Of a stretch of DNA of 64,000 nucleotides, positions 1-9,284 are shown piece after piece (positions within the stretch are counted from its first letter, which is position 1; each line of letters opens with the position of its first letter). The translations under genes and the position numbers were made by a program. The stretch comes from Bradyrhizobium diazoefficiens (GTDB taxonomy: Bacteria; Pseudomonadota; Alphaproteobacteria; Rhizobiales; Xanthobacteraceae), in the NCBI RefSeq assembly GCF_018131185.1, contig NZ_JAFCJE010000003.1:186001-250000 (forward strand), given 5' to 3'. The notes beneath the pieces were generated by a model. That model was given only the letters and a program-made list of their open reading frames with translations, did not search any database and had not been told where the DNA came from.

Positions 1-275
1 CTGCCTCCGCGCCCACGCCCGCGTAACAACAGCCGTTCATACCCTCGCGTCCTTGTCGGGGCCCACGAGGCGAGCCCGCATCTTTCCTGCCGAGTGTTGT
101 TTTCAGGTCATTTACTTTATTTCGAACATTTCCTTTGTTCCCCGTGCTGGCTGGCCGTTGGTGGCCGCGCTTGGAAACCATCCGGTTAACAGGCGCGGTT
201 AAGAATAGGTGGGCGAGGCAGCGATTGCCGGTTCTGCGTGATTTTGGGCGATACGTGTTGGGCAAGGGGAAATCG
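1..275. other. Intergenic region with possible tail of an upstream gene
   Basis: No complete gene is visible here. Reading from base 3, a short open stretch ends in TAA at 24-26 (last residues ASAPTPA), which could be the C-terminus of a plus-strand gene lying outside the window, but eight codons are too few to decide. The rest is the upstream region of the L,D-transpeptidase gene. It contains TTAA repeated with a 9-base spacer near 187-203, which does not fit the 7-base spacing of a CtrA site. Confidence 0.2.
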
Positions 276-791
276 ATGTCGATGAGGATTGCGGCGGCGA
301 TGGCTGCCACCATCGGGGCAGGGGTCTTGATATCGACGGCGGCACAGGCGCGGCCGGAGATGGTGGGGGCGCATCTGGCGGACTATTCGCCGGGCACCAT
401 CGTGGTCAAGACCAGCGAGCGGCGGCTCTACCTCGTCCTCGATAACGGCCACGCCGTGCGCTATCCGGTCGGCGTCGGCAAGTCCGGCAAGCAGTGGGCC
501 GGCACCACTCGCATCGACGGGAAGTATCGAAATCCGGCCTGGTCGCCGCCGGCAGAGGTGAAGCGCGACAAGCCGAGCATTCCGGATGTCATTCCCGGCG
601 GCTCGCCCCGCAATCCGATGGGCGTCGCGGCGATGACGCTGGCCGGCGGCGAATATGCCATCCACGGCACCAACGTGCCGGGTTCGATCGGCGGCTTCGT
701 CTCCTATGGCTGCATCCGCATGCTCAACGACGACATCACGGATCTCTATGGCCGCGTCTCCGTCGGCACGACAGTGGTCGTGACGCGCTGA
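276..791 (+). CDS. L,D-transpeptidase (YkuD family), exported
   Basis: Periplasmic enzyme of the YkuD family, which forms 3-3 peptidoglycan cross-links or attaches proteins to peptidoglycan through a cysteine acyl-enzyme. The frame is open further upstream, but ATG 276 (or 282) follows AAGGGGA at 264-270 and starts a clear signal peptide (MRIAAAMAATIGAG..., cleavage after AQA). The catalytic block is HGTNVPGSIGGFVSYGCIRM, with the family His and the SxGCxR cysteine. At about 171 residues it is a minimal catalytic domain. It is monocistronic and converges on the nuclease gene across a shared terminator. A second, different L,D-transpeptidase lies at 45540. Confidence 0.9.
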   Translation: MSMRIAAAMAATIGAGVLISTAAQARPEMVGAHLADYSPGTIVVKTSERRLYLVLDNGHAVRYPVGVGKSGKQWAGTTRIDGKYRNPAWSPPAEVKRDKPSIPDVIPGGSPRNPMGVAAMTLAGGEYAIHGTNVPGSIGGFVSYGCIRMLNDDITDLYGRVSVGTTVVVTR

Positions 792-814
792 TCGAGAAGA
801 TCGGGAGGATTGCG

Positions 815-841
815 AAAGCCGCGTCGCTCGACGCGGCTTTT
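815..841. terminator. Bidirectional intrinsic terminator
   Basis: A perfect 11-bp stem (AAAGCCGCGTC / GACGCGGCTTT) with a GCTC loop lies between the convergent L,D-transpeptidase and nuclease genes. It has A-rich and T-rich flanks on the two sides, so it can serve both strands. Confidence 0.85.
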
Positions 842-1434
842 CATTGCCAGAAGCGCCAGCCGCGCGCGCACCAGCCGTCGCGATGGCCGCCATTGTAGCT
901 GCGCACGTAACCGCCCGCGAGCAGCGTGGCCGAGACGCTAGCGGTCCGGCGGGTCGCGACATCGGCGAGAATGCGTCCGTATTTGTCGGGCGCGAGATTG
1001 GAAATCGTCACATCGCCTTGGCCGAGCAGATTGCGCAGCGCGCGGGCCGCGGCTTCAGCCTTGTCCAGCTCCTCCTGACACGATGCCTTCAATTCGGGCG
1101 CATCGATGCCGCGCAGCCGAACACGCACGACGAGATCGCGGCCGTCGCGCTGACGAACACGCGCAAGGAAGGTGTCGCCGTCGATGGTGCGAACGACATT
1201 GACCGGCTCGCGCACATCGGGATGACCCGCCTGCTGCAGGACGATTTCCGCCGCCTGGGATTGGCTGTCGCTCTCATGCGGAACAAGCCAGTCCATCCCA
1301 TGGCGGAAACCGAGCACGACAGCCATCACGACGCCGACCACGAACATCCACGGCAACAATCCCGAGAAGTGCCGACCGAACGGCGAGCCGCCGAACCGCG
1401 GCCGATGAATATTTGGTCGATCCTGGAAACGCAT
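841..1434 (-). CDS. Membrane-anchored thermonuclease-like protein (SNase domain)
   Basis: A 197-residue protein with one N-terminal transmembrane segment (about residues 27-45, LLPWMFVVGVVMAVVLG) followed by a staphylococcal-nuclease domain. Family motifs are present: RTIDGDTF near residue 83, VRLRGIDAPEL with the active-site Arg and Glu, and DKYGRILADV. The topology suggests a periplasm-facing, Ca-dependent nuclease that acts on DNA or RNA. The single gene is divergent from the chemoreceptor gene and converges on the L,D-transpeptidase gene. The family call is firm; the biological substrate is unknown. Confidence 0.88.
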   Translation of the reverse strand: MRFQDRPNIHRPRFGGSPFGRHFSGLLPWMFVVGVVMAVVLGFRHGMDWLVPHESDSQSQAAEIVLQQAGHPDVREPVNVVRTIDGDTFLARVRQRDGRDLVVRVRLRGIDAPELKASCQEELDKAEAAARALRNLLGQGDVTISNLAPDKYGRILADVATRRTASVSATLLAGGYVRSYNGGHRDGWCARGWRFWQ

Positions 1435-1633
1435 CGCCTCACGCTAGGACTGAGTCGGGGGAACCTACAAGCATGGGCGTGCACGCGCCGCACTGGCCGA
1501 TGTGCAAGCCTGCAGGAAAGTTCCGCCTCTCGAATACATCAGCCGTAGTACTACTGGAGGCCCGCGAACATTACCCAAATCTCAATCATTGGTTGCGAAT
1601 ACTTGTTACACGTCAGCGCGAAAGGAGATGGTG

Positions 1634-3352
1634 GTGGGGTCATTCAGATTTCGCATTGGAACAAAGCTCGGCATCGTGACGGGCGTCAGCGTTGTGCTGG
1701 TCTTCGGCATGCTGACCAATCAGATGCTTGGCAACCGGTCGATTGCCGAATCTAATCGCCTGGTCACCATCAACTATCTCAACAAGGGCAATGCCCAGGC
1801 GGCGCAGACGGCGATGGCGCGGGCGCAGCTCGCAGCCCTCGAGATCGGTTCCGCTTCGTCAGCCGCAGAGGTCGACAAGCTGCTCGAAATGCTCCGCACG
1901 CGAGCAGGCGAAGCCGGCGCGGAAATCGATGCCGCGACAGACCGGGCGACCCGGAAGGTCACCCAGGACGCCTACCGTGAGACCAAGAAATTTGTCGATG
2001 CGTATCTGGCCAGCGGCATTGAACTGGCGGGGGCGCAAAAGGCAGTCATCGGCGCAGCGGCCGGCGGCGCCCGAACGGCGGCCGAGTCGACGAAGGCGAC
2101 CATTCTCGCAGAGCGTATGCGTCCGGCGGCGGTGGAAGTGAGCAAACGCATCGACGATCTGGTCGGTGTCGCCAACGAATTCGCCGCGCGCCGCAAGGGT
2201 GAGATGCTCGCCGAACTGGACCGTGTCGCGAACTTTGCATTGGTGGTCGGCATATTCGTCGTCCTGACGTTGATCGGGTCCGCCGTCTTTTCCGTGTTGA
2301 ACATCGCCCGACCGATCCGGCGCATCGGCGCCGTGCTTCTCGATCTCGCCAACGGCAACAAGACGGTCGAGATTCCTTATACGCGCCGTGGCGATGAAGT
2401 CGGCGACAACGCTCGCGCGGCCCAGACCTTCAAGGAAAACCTCATCCGTATCGAACGGATGGAAGCCGAGCAGAAAGATCAGGAAGCCGCTGCGGTCGCT
2501 CAGCGCAAGGCGGAGATGACCAAGCTCGCCGGCGTGTTCGAAGCCGCGGTCGGCGGCATCATCGACTCGGTATCGGCGGCCTCCCAGCAGCTCGAGGCTG
2601 CCGCCGGGACGCTGTCGGGAACCGCGGAAGAGACTCAGGAGCTCTCCGGCATGGTCGCGGCTGCCTCGGAGGAGGCATCGACCAATGTCGGAGCCGTGGC
2701 GTCCGCCGCCGAGGAAATGAGCACGTCGGTCGTCGAGATCGGCCGCCAAGTCCACGATTCCAGCCGCATCGCCGGCGAAGCGGTCAGGCAGGCGGAACGC
2801 ACCGACGTCCGGATCAACGAACTGCTCAAGGCGGCGGGCCGAATTGGCGATGTCGTCAAATTGATCACTGCGATTGCCGAACAGACCAACCTCCTGGCGC
2901 TGAACGCAACGATCGAAGCGGCGCGTGCCGGCGAATCCGGCCGCGGCTTTGCGGTCGTGGCCAGCGAGGTCAAAGCACTCGCGGCGCAAACCGCGCGAGC
3001 GACCGAGGAAATCAGCACGCAGATCGCCGGCATGCAATCGGCAACCGAGGACTCCGTCGGAGCGATCAAGGAAATCAGCACGACCATCGCCCGCATTTCT
3101 GACATTTCAACGACCATTGCTGCGACGATCGAAGAGCAGGGCGCAGCAACGGCAGAGATTGCACGAAACGTCAGCGAGGCCGCCAAGGGAACCGTCGAAG
3201 TCGCGGACAAGATCGCCCAGGTCAGTCATGGCGCCAGCGCCACCGGCGCTGCATCGGGACAGGTATTGGCATCGGCGCGCTCGCTGTCGAGCGAAAGCAG
3301 CCTCCTGAAGGCGGAAGTCGAGAAGTTCCTCAACACCGTACGCGCAGCATGA
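1634..3352 (+). CDS. Methyl-accepting chemotaxis protein
   Basis: Transmembrane chemoreceptor feeding CheA/CheW. TM1 is near residues 9-30, followed by a helical periplasmic sensor of about 165 residues, TM2 near 198-220 ([15 protein letters not shown]), HAMP to about 270 ([20 protein letters not shown]), and the cytoplasmic signalling coiled coil. The conserved tip is [19 protein letters not shown] near residue 414. The start is chosen from AAAGGAG at 1621-1627: ATG 1628 abuts it, so GTG 1634 has the better spacing. The sensor resembles a four-helix bundle, but the ligand cannot be predicted. No C-terminal CheR pentapeptide is seen (it ends NTVRAA). No che genes are nearby. Confidence 0.9.
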   Translation: MGSFRFRIGTKLGIVTGVSVVLVFGMLTNQMLGNRSIAESNRLVTINYLNKGNAQAAQTAMARAQLAALEIGSASSAAEVDKLLEMLRTRAGEAGAEIDAATDRATRKVTQDAYRETKKFVDAYLASGIELAGAQKAVIGAAAGGARTAAESTKATILAERMRPAAVEVSKRIDDLVGVANEFAARRKGEMLAELDRVANFALVVGIFVVLTLIGSAVFSVLNIARPIRRIGAVLLDLANGNKTVEIPYTRRGDEVGDNARAAQTFKENLIRIERMEAEQKDQEAAAVAQRKAEMTKLAGVFEAAVGGIIDSVSAASQQLEAAAGTLSGTAEETQELSGMVAAASEEASTNVGAVASAAEEMSTSVVEIGRQVHDSSRIAGEAVRQAERTDVRINELLKAAGRIGDVVKLITAIAEQTNLLALNATIEAARAGESGRGFAVVASEVKALAAQTARATEEISTQIAGMQSATEDSVGAIKEISTTIARISDISTTIAATIEEQGAATAEIARNVSEAAKGTVEVADKIAQVSHGASATGAASGQVLASARSLSSESSLLKAEVEKFLNTVRAA

Positions 3353-3503
3353 ATCTGGAAAGCGGCAACATATCTCCGACGCTCGTCGCATCTGGATAGC
3401 GCCTCCGGGATTCTCCGGAATTGTTCGGCACGCTCAGCAACTGTAGGTTGGGTTTTATCGCGCGCGCAATTGCTCGTGGACCTCCCATGCAGTGGGCCCC
3501 CAC

Positions 3504-4523
3504 ATGAACATCGACGCAACCTCAGCCGATTCGCTCGAACGGATGGCCGACCTCGTTCGACAGCAGCATCGTTCCCTCGACACCACGCCGTTGGCGCCGG
3601 TCGGCGAATTCCAGACCAGAGCCGTTACCCTGGCGACGTTGATGCGCGAAGTGACGGACTGTCTCGCAGAAGATTTCCTGCGTCGTCCCGCGCACGACTT
3701 TCCGATGCTCTATTTCGCATGCGGCAAAGCCAGGGTCGGGTCGACCGCCCTCAGCAATCTGTTCGGCATGACCGGGATGCCTTCGTATTATCAGCCGCTG
3801 AAGGCGATCTTGCGCGAGGCGCTCGTTGGCCGTCCGCTGACGCCCTGGGTCATCCCCTCGGCGACCGACGAGCCGCACATCTTCAGCAAGGAAACGATTG
3901 GGCCCTACGTGCTCGCCGAGAGCTTGTTCAATCCACTGCAGCTCCTGATCGACGCGGGATATCCACGGGACCGACTGCATCTCATCATGCTCGATCGCGA
4001 GCCGGCGAGCTCGCTGGCGTCCTGGCTCGACAAGCTGATTTCGCGCGCGCCGGAAGAGACATTGCTGCGGCACTACGTCGTCGCCGCGCTCAGCGCGGCC
4101 CGGGTCGCAAGTTACGCCCAGCGAGAGGGCATTCCCGTCACTCACTACGTCTACGAGGTGAGCAAGGAGGCCGTATCGTCGGTGCGCGTCTTGTTCGATC
4201 GCCTCGGCCTTTCCAGCAGCTTTACCGAGAACGCCGTGATGTCGTGGCGGGACCCGGGGGACGCGCAAGCAAGCAACGCGCGCGTCATCTTCCCGAGCGA
4301 AGCGACGATCTACAAGGTGCCCAATCTGCACACCTCCGATAGCGCCTATCGCTACCAGCGCCGCGCGACGGCCTCGGTGAGCGAAGCTCAGCTGGAGATT
4401 CTGGAGCGCTGCGGGGTCAATGATGCCTATCGAGCCTCGGTCGCGGTTTGCGCTCGCGATCTCGGCCTGAACGCGGCAATTTCGGCGCACCTGTTCGGCG
4501 ACTGGTTCGCCGAAGCCGCGTGA
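3504..4523 (+). CDS. Sulfotransferase-like protein
   Basis: A 339-residue cytoplasmic protein resembling PAPS-dependent sulfotransferases. Residues about 78-92 ([14 protein letters not shown]) match the 5'-phosphosulfate loop that replaces a Walker A motif. [19 protein letters not shown] near residue 160 matches the 3'-phosphate-binding strand and helix (RDP...S..). It lies 5 bp upstream of cysD, which is followed directly by cysNC, so the operon both makes PAPS and would transfer its sulfuryl group. This is the arrangement of nodH-nodPQ in rhizobia, but the protein is not obviously NodH and the acceptor (lipid, polysaccharide or small molecule) is unknown. GTG 3492 is an alternative start. 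The call is inferred from motif and context. Confidence 0.72.
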   Translation: MNIDATSADSLERMADLVRQQHRSLDTTPLAPVGEFQTRAVTLATLMREVTDCLAEDFLRRPAHDFPMLYFACGKARVGSTALSNLFGMTGMPSYYQPLKAILREALVGRPLTPWVIPSATDEPHIFSKETIGPYVLAESLFNPLQLLIDAGYPRDRLHLIMLDREPASSLASWLDKLISRAPEETLLRHYVVAALSAARVASYAQREGIPVTHYVYEVSKEAVSSVRVLFDRLGLSSSFTENAVMSWRDPGDAQASNARVIFPSEATIYKVPNLHTSDSAYRYQRRATASVSEAQLEILERCGVNDAYRASVAVCARDLGLNAAISAHLFGDWFAEAA

Positions 4524-4528
4524 TCAGC

Positions 4529-5491
4529 ATGCTGGATATTCTCACGACCGCCGAGCCCGCCCCCGCTGAACGAACGGGCCGCGAGCAGCTTCACGCCGTC
4601 AGGCATCTTCGGCGCCTGGAGGCGGAGAGCATCCATATCCTCCGGGAGACCGCGGCCGAATTCCGCAAGCCGGTCATGCTGTACTCGATTGGCAAAGACT
4701 CCTCGGTGCTCCTGCACCTGGCGATGAAGGCATTTCATCCAGGCAAGCCGCCGTTTTCGCTGCTGCACGTCGACACGACCTGGAAGTTCCGCGAGATGAT
4801 CGAATTTCGCGACCGCCGCGCGCGTGAGCTCGGCATCGATCTGATCGTCCATACCAACAAAGACGGACTGAGCCAGGGCATCGACCCCTTCACCCACGGC
4901 TCGGCGCGCTACACCGACGTCATGAAGACGCAGGCGTTGCGGCAGGCGCTCGACCTTCACGGCTTTGACGCCGCGATCGGCGGAGCACGGCGCGACGAGG
5001 AGAAGTCACGCGCCAAGGAGCGCATATTCTCGCACCGAAGCGCGGCGCATCGCTGGGATCCGAAGAACCAGCGGCCCGAGCTGTGGAGCCTGTACAACAC
5101 GATGCTCGCGCCCGGCGAGAGCATGCGGGTGTTTCCGCTGTCGAACTGGACCGAGCTCGACGTCTGGGACTACATCCTGCTCGAGGACATCCCGATTGTT
5201 CCGCTCTATCTGGCGGCTTCGCGCCCGGTGGTCGAGCGCGATGGCGCGCTGATCATGGTGGACGACGAACGGATGCCGCTGCGTGCGGGCGAAGAGCCGC
5301 TGTGGCGTTCGGTCAGATTTCGTACCCTGGGCTGCTATCCGCTCAGCGGCGCCACGGTCTCGACGGCGGCAACCCTGCCCGAGATCGTCCGGGAGATGAC
5401 GGCCTCGCGCACCTCCGAACGGCAAGGACGCATGATCGACCGGGACAGTCCGGCATCAATGGAGCGCAAGAAAGCGGAAGGCTACTTCTGA
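4529..5491 (+). CDS. cysD: Sulfate adenylyltransferase subunit 2
   Basis: Small catalytic subunit of ATP sulfurylase (320 residues), which forms adenosine 5'-phosphosulfate from sulfate and ATP with its GTPase partner CysN. The N-type ATP pyrophosphatase loop [13 protein letters not shown] is at about residues 52-64, and the conserved block [18 protein letters not shown] and the C-terminal REGR-like segment are present. The frame extends upstream into the sulfotransferase gene; ATG 4529 fits the family N-terminus. Its stop overlaps the cysNC start by one base (TGATG), which indicates coupled translation. It corresponds to NodP in nodulation clusters. Confidence 0.96.
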   Translation: MLDILTTAEPAPAERTGREQLHAVRHLRRLEAESIHILRETAAEFRKPVMLYSIGKDSSVLLHLAMKAFHPGKPPFSLLHVDTTWKFREMIEFRDRRARELGIDLIVHTNKDGLSQGIDPFTHGSARYTDVMKTQALRQALDLHGFDAAIGGARRDEEKSRAKERIFSHRSAAHRWDPKNQRPELWSLYNTMLAPGESMRVFPLSNWTELDVWDYILLEDIPIVPLYLAASRPVVERDGALIMVDDERMPLRAGEEPLWRSVRFRTLGCYPLSGATVSTAATLPEIVREMTASRTSERQGRMIDRDSPASMERKKAEGYF

Positions 5492-7386
5492 TGTCCTATC
5501 ACGAGGCCCCCACGATCGCCGCCTCCGATGTGCTGCGGTTGGATCAGGATGATCGTCCGACGCTGCGTTTCGTCACCTGCGGCAGCGTCGACGACGGCAA
5601 GAGCACGCTGGTCGGCCGGCTGCTGTACGATTCCAAGACGCTGCTCGACGATCAGCTCGACGCGCTGGCGTCCGAGAGCAAGACCGTCGGCACGACTGGC
5701 GGCGATTTCGATTTCGCGCTGCTGGTCGACGGCTTGCAGGCGGAGCGTGAGCAGGGCATCACCATCGACGTCGCCTACCGCTTCTTTGCCACCAGGCTGC
5801 GCCGCTTCATCGTCGCCGACACGCCGGGACATGCGCAATATACCCGCAACATGGCGACCGGCGCATCCAACGCCGATCTCGCCGTGGTGCTGGTCGACGC
5901 CCGCATGGGCGTGATTACGCAGACGCGACGCCATAGCCACATCCTGTCTCTGCTCGGCATTCACCACGTCGTGCTCGCCGTGAACAAGATGGACCTGATC
6001 GGATTCGACGGGGACCGCTTTGCGGCCATCACCGCCGAATATCTCACCATGGCCGGACAGCTCGGAATCTCGCAGGTCCGGTGCATCCCGGTCGTGGCGC
6101 CCGACGGCGACAACATCGTGACAGTGAGCGCGCGGATGCCCTGGTACACGGGGCCGACCGTCACCGCGTACCTGGAATCGGTCGACGTGGCCGGCGACGT
6201 CTCGCAGCGGCCGTTCCGGCTGCCGGTGCAATGGGTCAACCGGCCGAACGCGGAGTTTCGCGGCTTCTGCGGGAGGATCGCCAGCGGAACGATTGCGATA
6301 GGCGAGCCCATTGCGGTGCAGCCCTCGGGCCGTCAGACGCGCGTCGCACGCATTCTCACGCCCGGCGGCGAGCGCGATCGGGCTGCTGCGGGCGAATCGG
6401 TCACGCTCACATTGACCGACGAGATCGACGTCAGTCGCGGCGACGTGCTGACGGCGGGACCCGCGCCGCTGGTCTCGGATCAGCTCGCCGCCCATCTCGT
6501 CTGGTTCGATGACGAAGCCATGGTCGCGGGCCGGCGCTATTTGCTCAAATGCGGCGCGGCCTCGACCGGCGCGGTCATCACGACGCTCAAGCACCGCATC
6601 GCCATCGACACCATGGCGCATGAAGACGCCGCTACGCTCGACGCCAACCAGATCGGTTACGCCCATCTCAGCCTCGACCGACCGCTGGTATTCGAGGCCT
6701 ATCGCGACGACCGCGACATGGGCAGCTTCATTCTCGTCGATCCGATCAGCCACCGCACCGCCGCAGCAGGCATGATCGACCTTTCACTCCGCCGCGCCAC
6801 CAACATCCATTGGCAGCGGCTGGCCGTCGACAAATCCGTGCGGGCGCGGCTGAAGCAGCAGCGGCCCTGCGTGCTCTGGTTCACGGGGCTCAGCGGCGCC
6901 GGCAAATCGACGATCGCCGATCTCGTTGACCGCAGGCTTGCCGAACTCGGACGTCATGCGGCGCTGCTCGACGGCGACAATCTTCGTCACGGCATCAACC
7001 GCGACCTCGTCTTCTCCAACACGGACAGGGCGGAGAACGTCCGGCGCACTGCTGAGATCGCGGCGCTGTTCGTCGATGCCGGCATGATCGCGCTGGTCGC
7101 GCTGATCTCGCCGTTCCGCAGTGAACGCGAGCTGGCGCGCCAGCGAGTCGAAGCGGGCGAGTTCATCGAGATCCATGTCGCGACCCCGCTCGTCGAATGC
7201 GAGCGCCGCGATCCCAAGGGACTCTATCGCAAGGCAAGGGCCGGTGAATTAGCGGCATTCACCGGCATCGACGATCCCTATGAGGCGCCCCAGGCCCCGG
7301 AGATCACCATCGACACCTCGGAGCTGTCGACCGACGCCGCTTGCGAGCGCATCATGCGCTATCTCAGGGACAATCGCTATCTGTAG
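5491..7386 (+). CDS. cysNC: Bifunctional sulfate adenylyltransferase subunit 1 / adenylylsulfate kinase
   Basis: Fusion of the CysN GTPase (about residues 1-430) and the CysC APS kinase (about 445-631), giving a NodQ-type enzyme that converts sulfate to PAPS with CysD. CysN motifs: GSVDDGKST near residue 31, DTPGHAQYTRNM, and NKMDLI. CysC motifs: the P-loop GLSGAGKST near 466, LDGDNLRHGINRDL, and the FTGIDDPYE segment near the end. The open frame reaches far upstream inside cysD, but ATG 5491, overlapping the cysD stop, begins the conserved protein. The fusion implies the operon is meant to make PAPS for transfer as well as assimilation. Confidence 0.96.
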   Translation: MSYHEAPTIAASDVLRLDQDDRPTLRFVTCGSVDDGKSTLVGRLLYDSKTLLDDQLDALASESKTVGTTGGDFDFALLVDGLQAEREQGITIDVAYRFFATRLRRFIVADTPGHAQYTRNMATGASNADLAVVLVDARMGVITQTRRHSHILSLLGIHHVVLAVNKMDLIGFDGDRFAAITAEYLTMAGQLGISQVRCIPVVAPDGDNIVTVSARMPWYTGPTVTAYLESVDVAGDVSQRPFRLPVQWVNRPNAEFRGFCGRIASGTIAIGEPIAVQPSGRQTRVARILTPGGERDRAAAGESVTLTLTDEIDVSRGDVLTAGPAPLVSDQLAAHLVWFDDEAMVAGRRYLLKCGAASTGAVITTLKHRIAIDTMAHEDAATLDANQIGYAHLSLDRPLVFEAYRDDRDMGSFILVDPISHRTAAAGMIDLSLRRATNIHWQRLAVDKSVRARLKQQRPCVLWFTGLSGAGKSTIADLVDRRLAELGRHAALLDGDNLRHGINRDLVFSNTDRAENVRRTAEIAALFVDAGMIALVALISPFRSERELARQRVEAGEFIEIHVATPLVECERRDPKGLYRKARAGELAAFTGIDDPYEAPQAPEITIDTSELSTDAACERIMRYLRDNRYL

Positions 7387-7425
7387 CGGCCGGGACAGGC
7401 ACGATCCGCCGTAACCACGGAGGCC

Positions 7426-7629
7426 TCAGAAATCGGAGGCGATGCCCTTGCGCTCCCAGTCGCCGTAGCGGGTAGGCTCCGGACCCTTCGGCCCCTGCAA
7501 CTCCTTGGCCCTGGCCTCATCCTTGGCCTGGGCGGCGGCAGCCTGCCGGCGTGCCTCGGCTTCGGCCAGCGCGCGTTGGGCGGCCGGCGTGAGCTGCTTG
7601 CGGTCGGAAACGGGCGGCTGGTCACTCAT
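7426..7629 (-). CDS. DUF1674 protein (SdhAF4-like succinate dehydrogenase assembly factor)
   Basis: A 67-residue protein ending in the DUF1674 signature GPKGPEPTRYGDWERKGIASDF-like block (GDWERKG.xSDF). The family includes mitochondrial SDHAF4, which helps flavinylated SdhA mature. The N-terminal half is a charged Ala-rich helix. It is divergent from rsmB, a pairing seen in related genomes. The family call is firm from the C-terminal motif; function is by homology. Confidence 0.88.
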   Translation of the reverse strand: MSDQPPVSDRKQLTPAAQRALAEAEARRQAAAAQAKDEARAKELQGPKGPEPTRYGDWERKGIASDF

Positions 7630-7819
7630 CGCCCGGCTTTCTAGCGCAGGGCGACCTGCAACGCGACGTCCAATAACGCATTCCTGAAATCAGCCCGGGA
7701 AGGGCTGAAAAAGCCGGAAGCGATTCTTACATTTGGCATATTCGCGTGCCAGAGATCGAGTTCTCAAGGCATGCGCCCATTGCGGCGGAACTGCCGCTTG
7801 CTCAGAACCTTGCTTCCGC

Positions 7820-9166
7820 ATGCCATCTCAACGTTTCGCCCCTCCATCCGAAGTGCCCGGTCTTGCGGCGCGACGGATTGCCGCCGATATCGTCGACGGC
7901 GTGCTGCACAAGCACCGGACCCTTGACGATCAACTCGACGGCAGCGGCGCCCATCCCGGACTGAAGACGCTGGCCGACCGCGACCGCGCACTGATGCGGC
8001 GCCTGGTCGCCACCGTGCTGCGCCGGCTCGGTACGCTCGGCCATGTGCTGTCCCGCCTGCTCGACAAGGGCATTCCCTCCGAGGCGCCGCGCGCGCAGAG
8101 CGCGCTGCTGATCGGTGCGGCGCAAATCCTCTGGATGGACGTGCCCGATCATGCGGCCGTCGACCTCTCCGTTCGCCTGGTGCAATCCGACCGGCGCGCC
8201 GCGCGCTATGCCGGCCTCGTCAATGCCGTGCTGCGCCGCTGCGCGCGCGAGGGCAAGGCGCTGGTCGAGGAAGTTACCGCGCAATCGCTGGACCTACCGC
8301 CATGGCTGCTTGCGCGTTGGAGCGCGCATTATGGCGAGGCGACCGCACGAGACATGGCGCTGGCGCTTGGGCACGAGCCTTCGCTCGATCTCACCGTGAA
8401 ATCGGATGCCGCGCAATGGGCGAGCCGCCTCCATGGCGAGACGCTGCCGACCGGGACGGTGCGGATGCTGCTGCACGGCTCGGTGACCATGCTCCCCGGC
8501 TTCGCCGAAGGACAATGGTGGGTGCAGGATGCCGCCGCCGCGCTGCCGGCCCGGCTGTTCGGCGACATCAACGGCAAATCCATCGCCGATCTCTGCGCCG
8601 CTCCGGGCGGCAAGACCGCGCAGCTGGCGCTATCGGGTGCGCATGTCACGGCGCTCGACCGCTCGCCGGCCCGGGTGGCGCGGCTGCGCGAAAACCTGAC
8701 GCGGTTGTCGCTCCAGGCCGAGACTGTCGTCGCTGACGCCGTGGAATGGGCCGGCCCCCCCGAGGGCTTCGACGGTATCTTGGTCGATGCGCCCTGCACC
8801 TCGACCGGCACGATCCGCCGTCATCCCGACGTGGCCTGGCTGCGGCAGGAATCCGATGTCACCGCCATGACTGCGCTCCAGCAGCGGCTGCTTCGAAAAT
8901 CGGTGTCGCTGCTCAAGCCGGGCGGGACGCTGGTCTATTGCACCTGCTCGCTGGAACCGGAGGAAGGCGAGCAGGCCGTAGCGACGCTGCTGGCCGCCGA
9001 GCCTGCACTTCGCCGCGTCCCGATCGAGGCGTCAGAGGTCGCGGGCCTCGACGAAATCATCACCGGCGAAGGCGACCTGCGCACTTTGCCCAGCCATCTG
9101 CCGAACGCCGATCCCAAGCTCGGCGGGCTCGACGGATTTTTCGCGGCCCGGCTCGTTAAATCCTGA
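7820..9166 (+). CDS. rsmB: 16S rRNA m5C methyltransferase, RsmB/NOP family
   Basis: AdoMet-dependent rRNA cytosine-5 methyltransferase of 448 residues. An N-terminal NusB-like RNA-binding domain (about residues 10-135) precedes the methyltransferase domain. That domain has the AdoMet loop DLCAAPGGKTAQLA, DAPCTSTGTIRRHPD with the catalytic-cycle PC cysteine, and VYCTCSLEPEEGE with the nucleophilic TC cysteine. The frame opens at 7733, but ATG 7820 begins the conserved N-terminus. Which cytosine it modifies (967 in E. coli) is assumed from the family. Confidence 0.92.
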   Translation: MPSQRFAPPSEVPGLAARRIAADIVDGVLHKHRTLDDQLDGSGAHPGLKTLADRDRALMRRLVATVLRRLGTLGHVLSRLLDKGIPSEAPRAQSALLIGAAQILWMDVPDHAAVDLSVRLVQSDRRAARYAGLVNAVLRRCAREGKALVEEVTAQSLDLPPWLLARWSAHYGEATARDMALALGHEPSLDLTVKSDAAQWASRLHGETLPTGTVRMLLHGSVTMLPGFAEGQWWVQDAAAALPARLFGDINGKSIADLCAAPGGKTAQLALSGAHVTALDRSPARVARLRENLTRLSLQAETVVADAVEWAGPPEGFDGILVDAPCTSTGTIRRHPDVAWLRQESDVTAMTALQQRLLRKSVSLLKPGGTLVYCTCSLEPEEGEQAVATLLAAEPALRRVPIEASEVAGLDEIITGEGDLRTLPSHLPNADPKLGGLDGFFAARLVKS

Positions 9167-9284
9167 TTTTGCACCGGATTTTGCGACCACGACGCTGATT
9201 CTCACACGTTCAAGGTGGTGTCCGACGCCCGATTTTGGGATTAATAGGGATTCGTCGGAATCCTCTCCCCCTTCAAGGCAAGGC

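Noticed and set aside
187..203. TTAA pair upstream of the first L,D-transpeptidase as a CtrA box
   Set aside because: The spacer is nine bases, not seven, so it does not fit the CtrA consensus.
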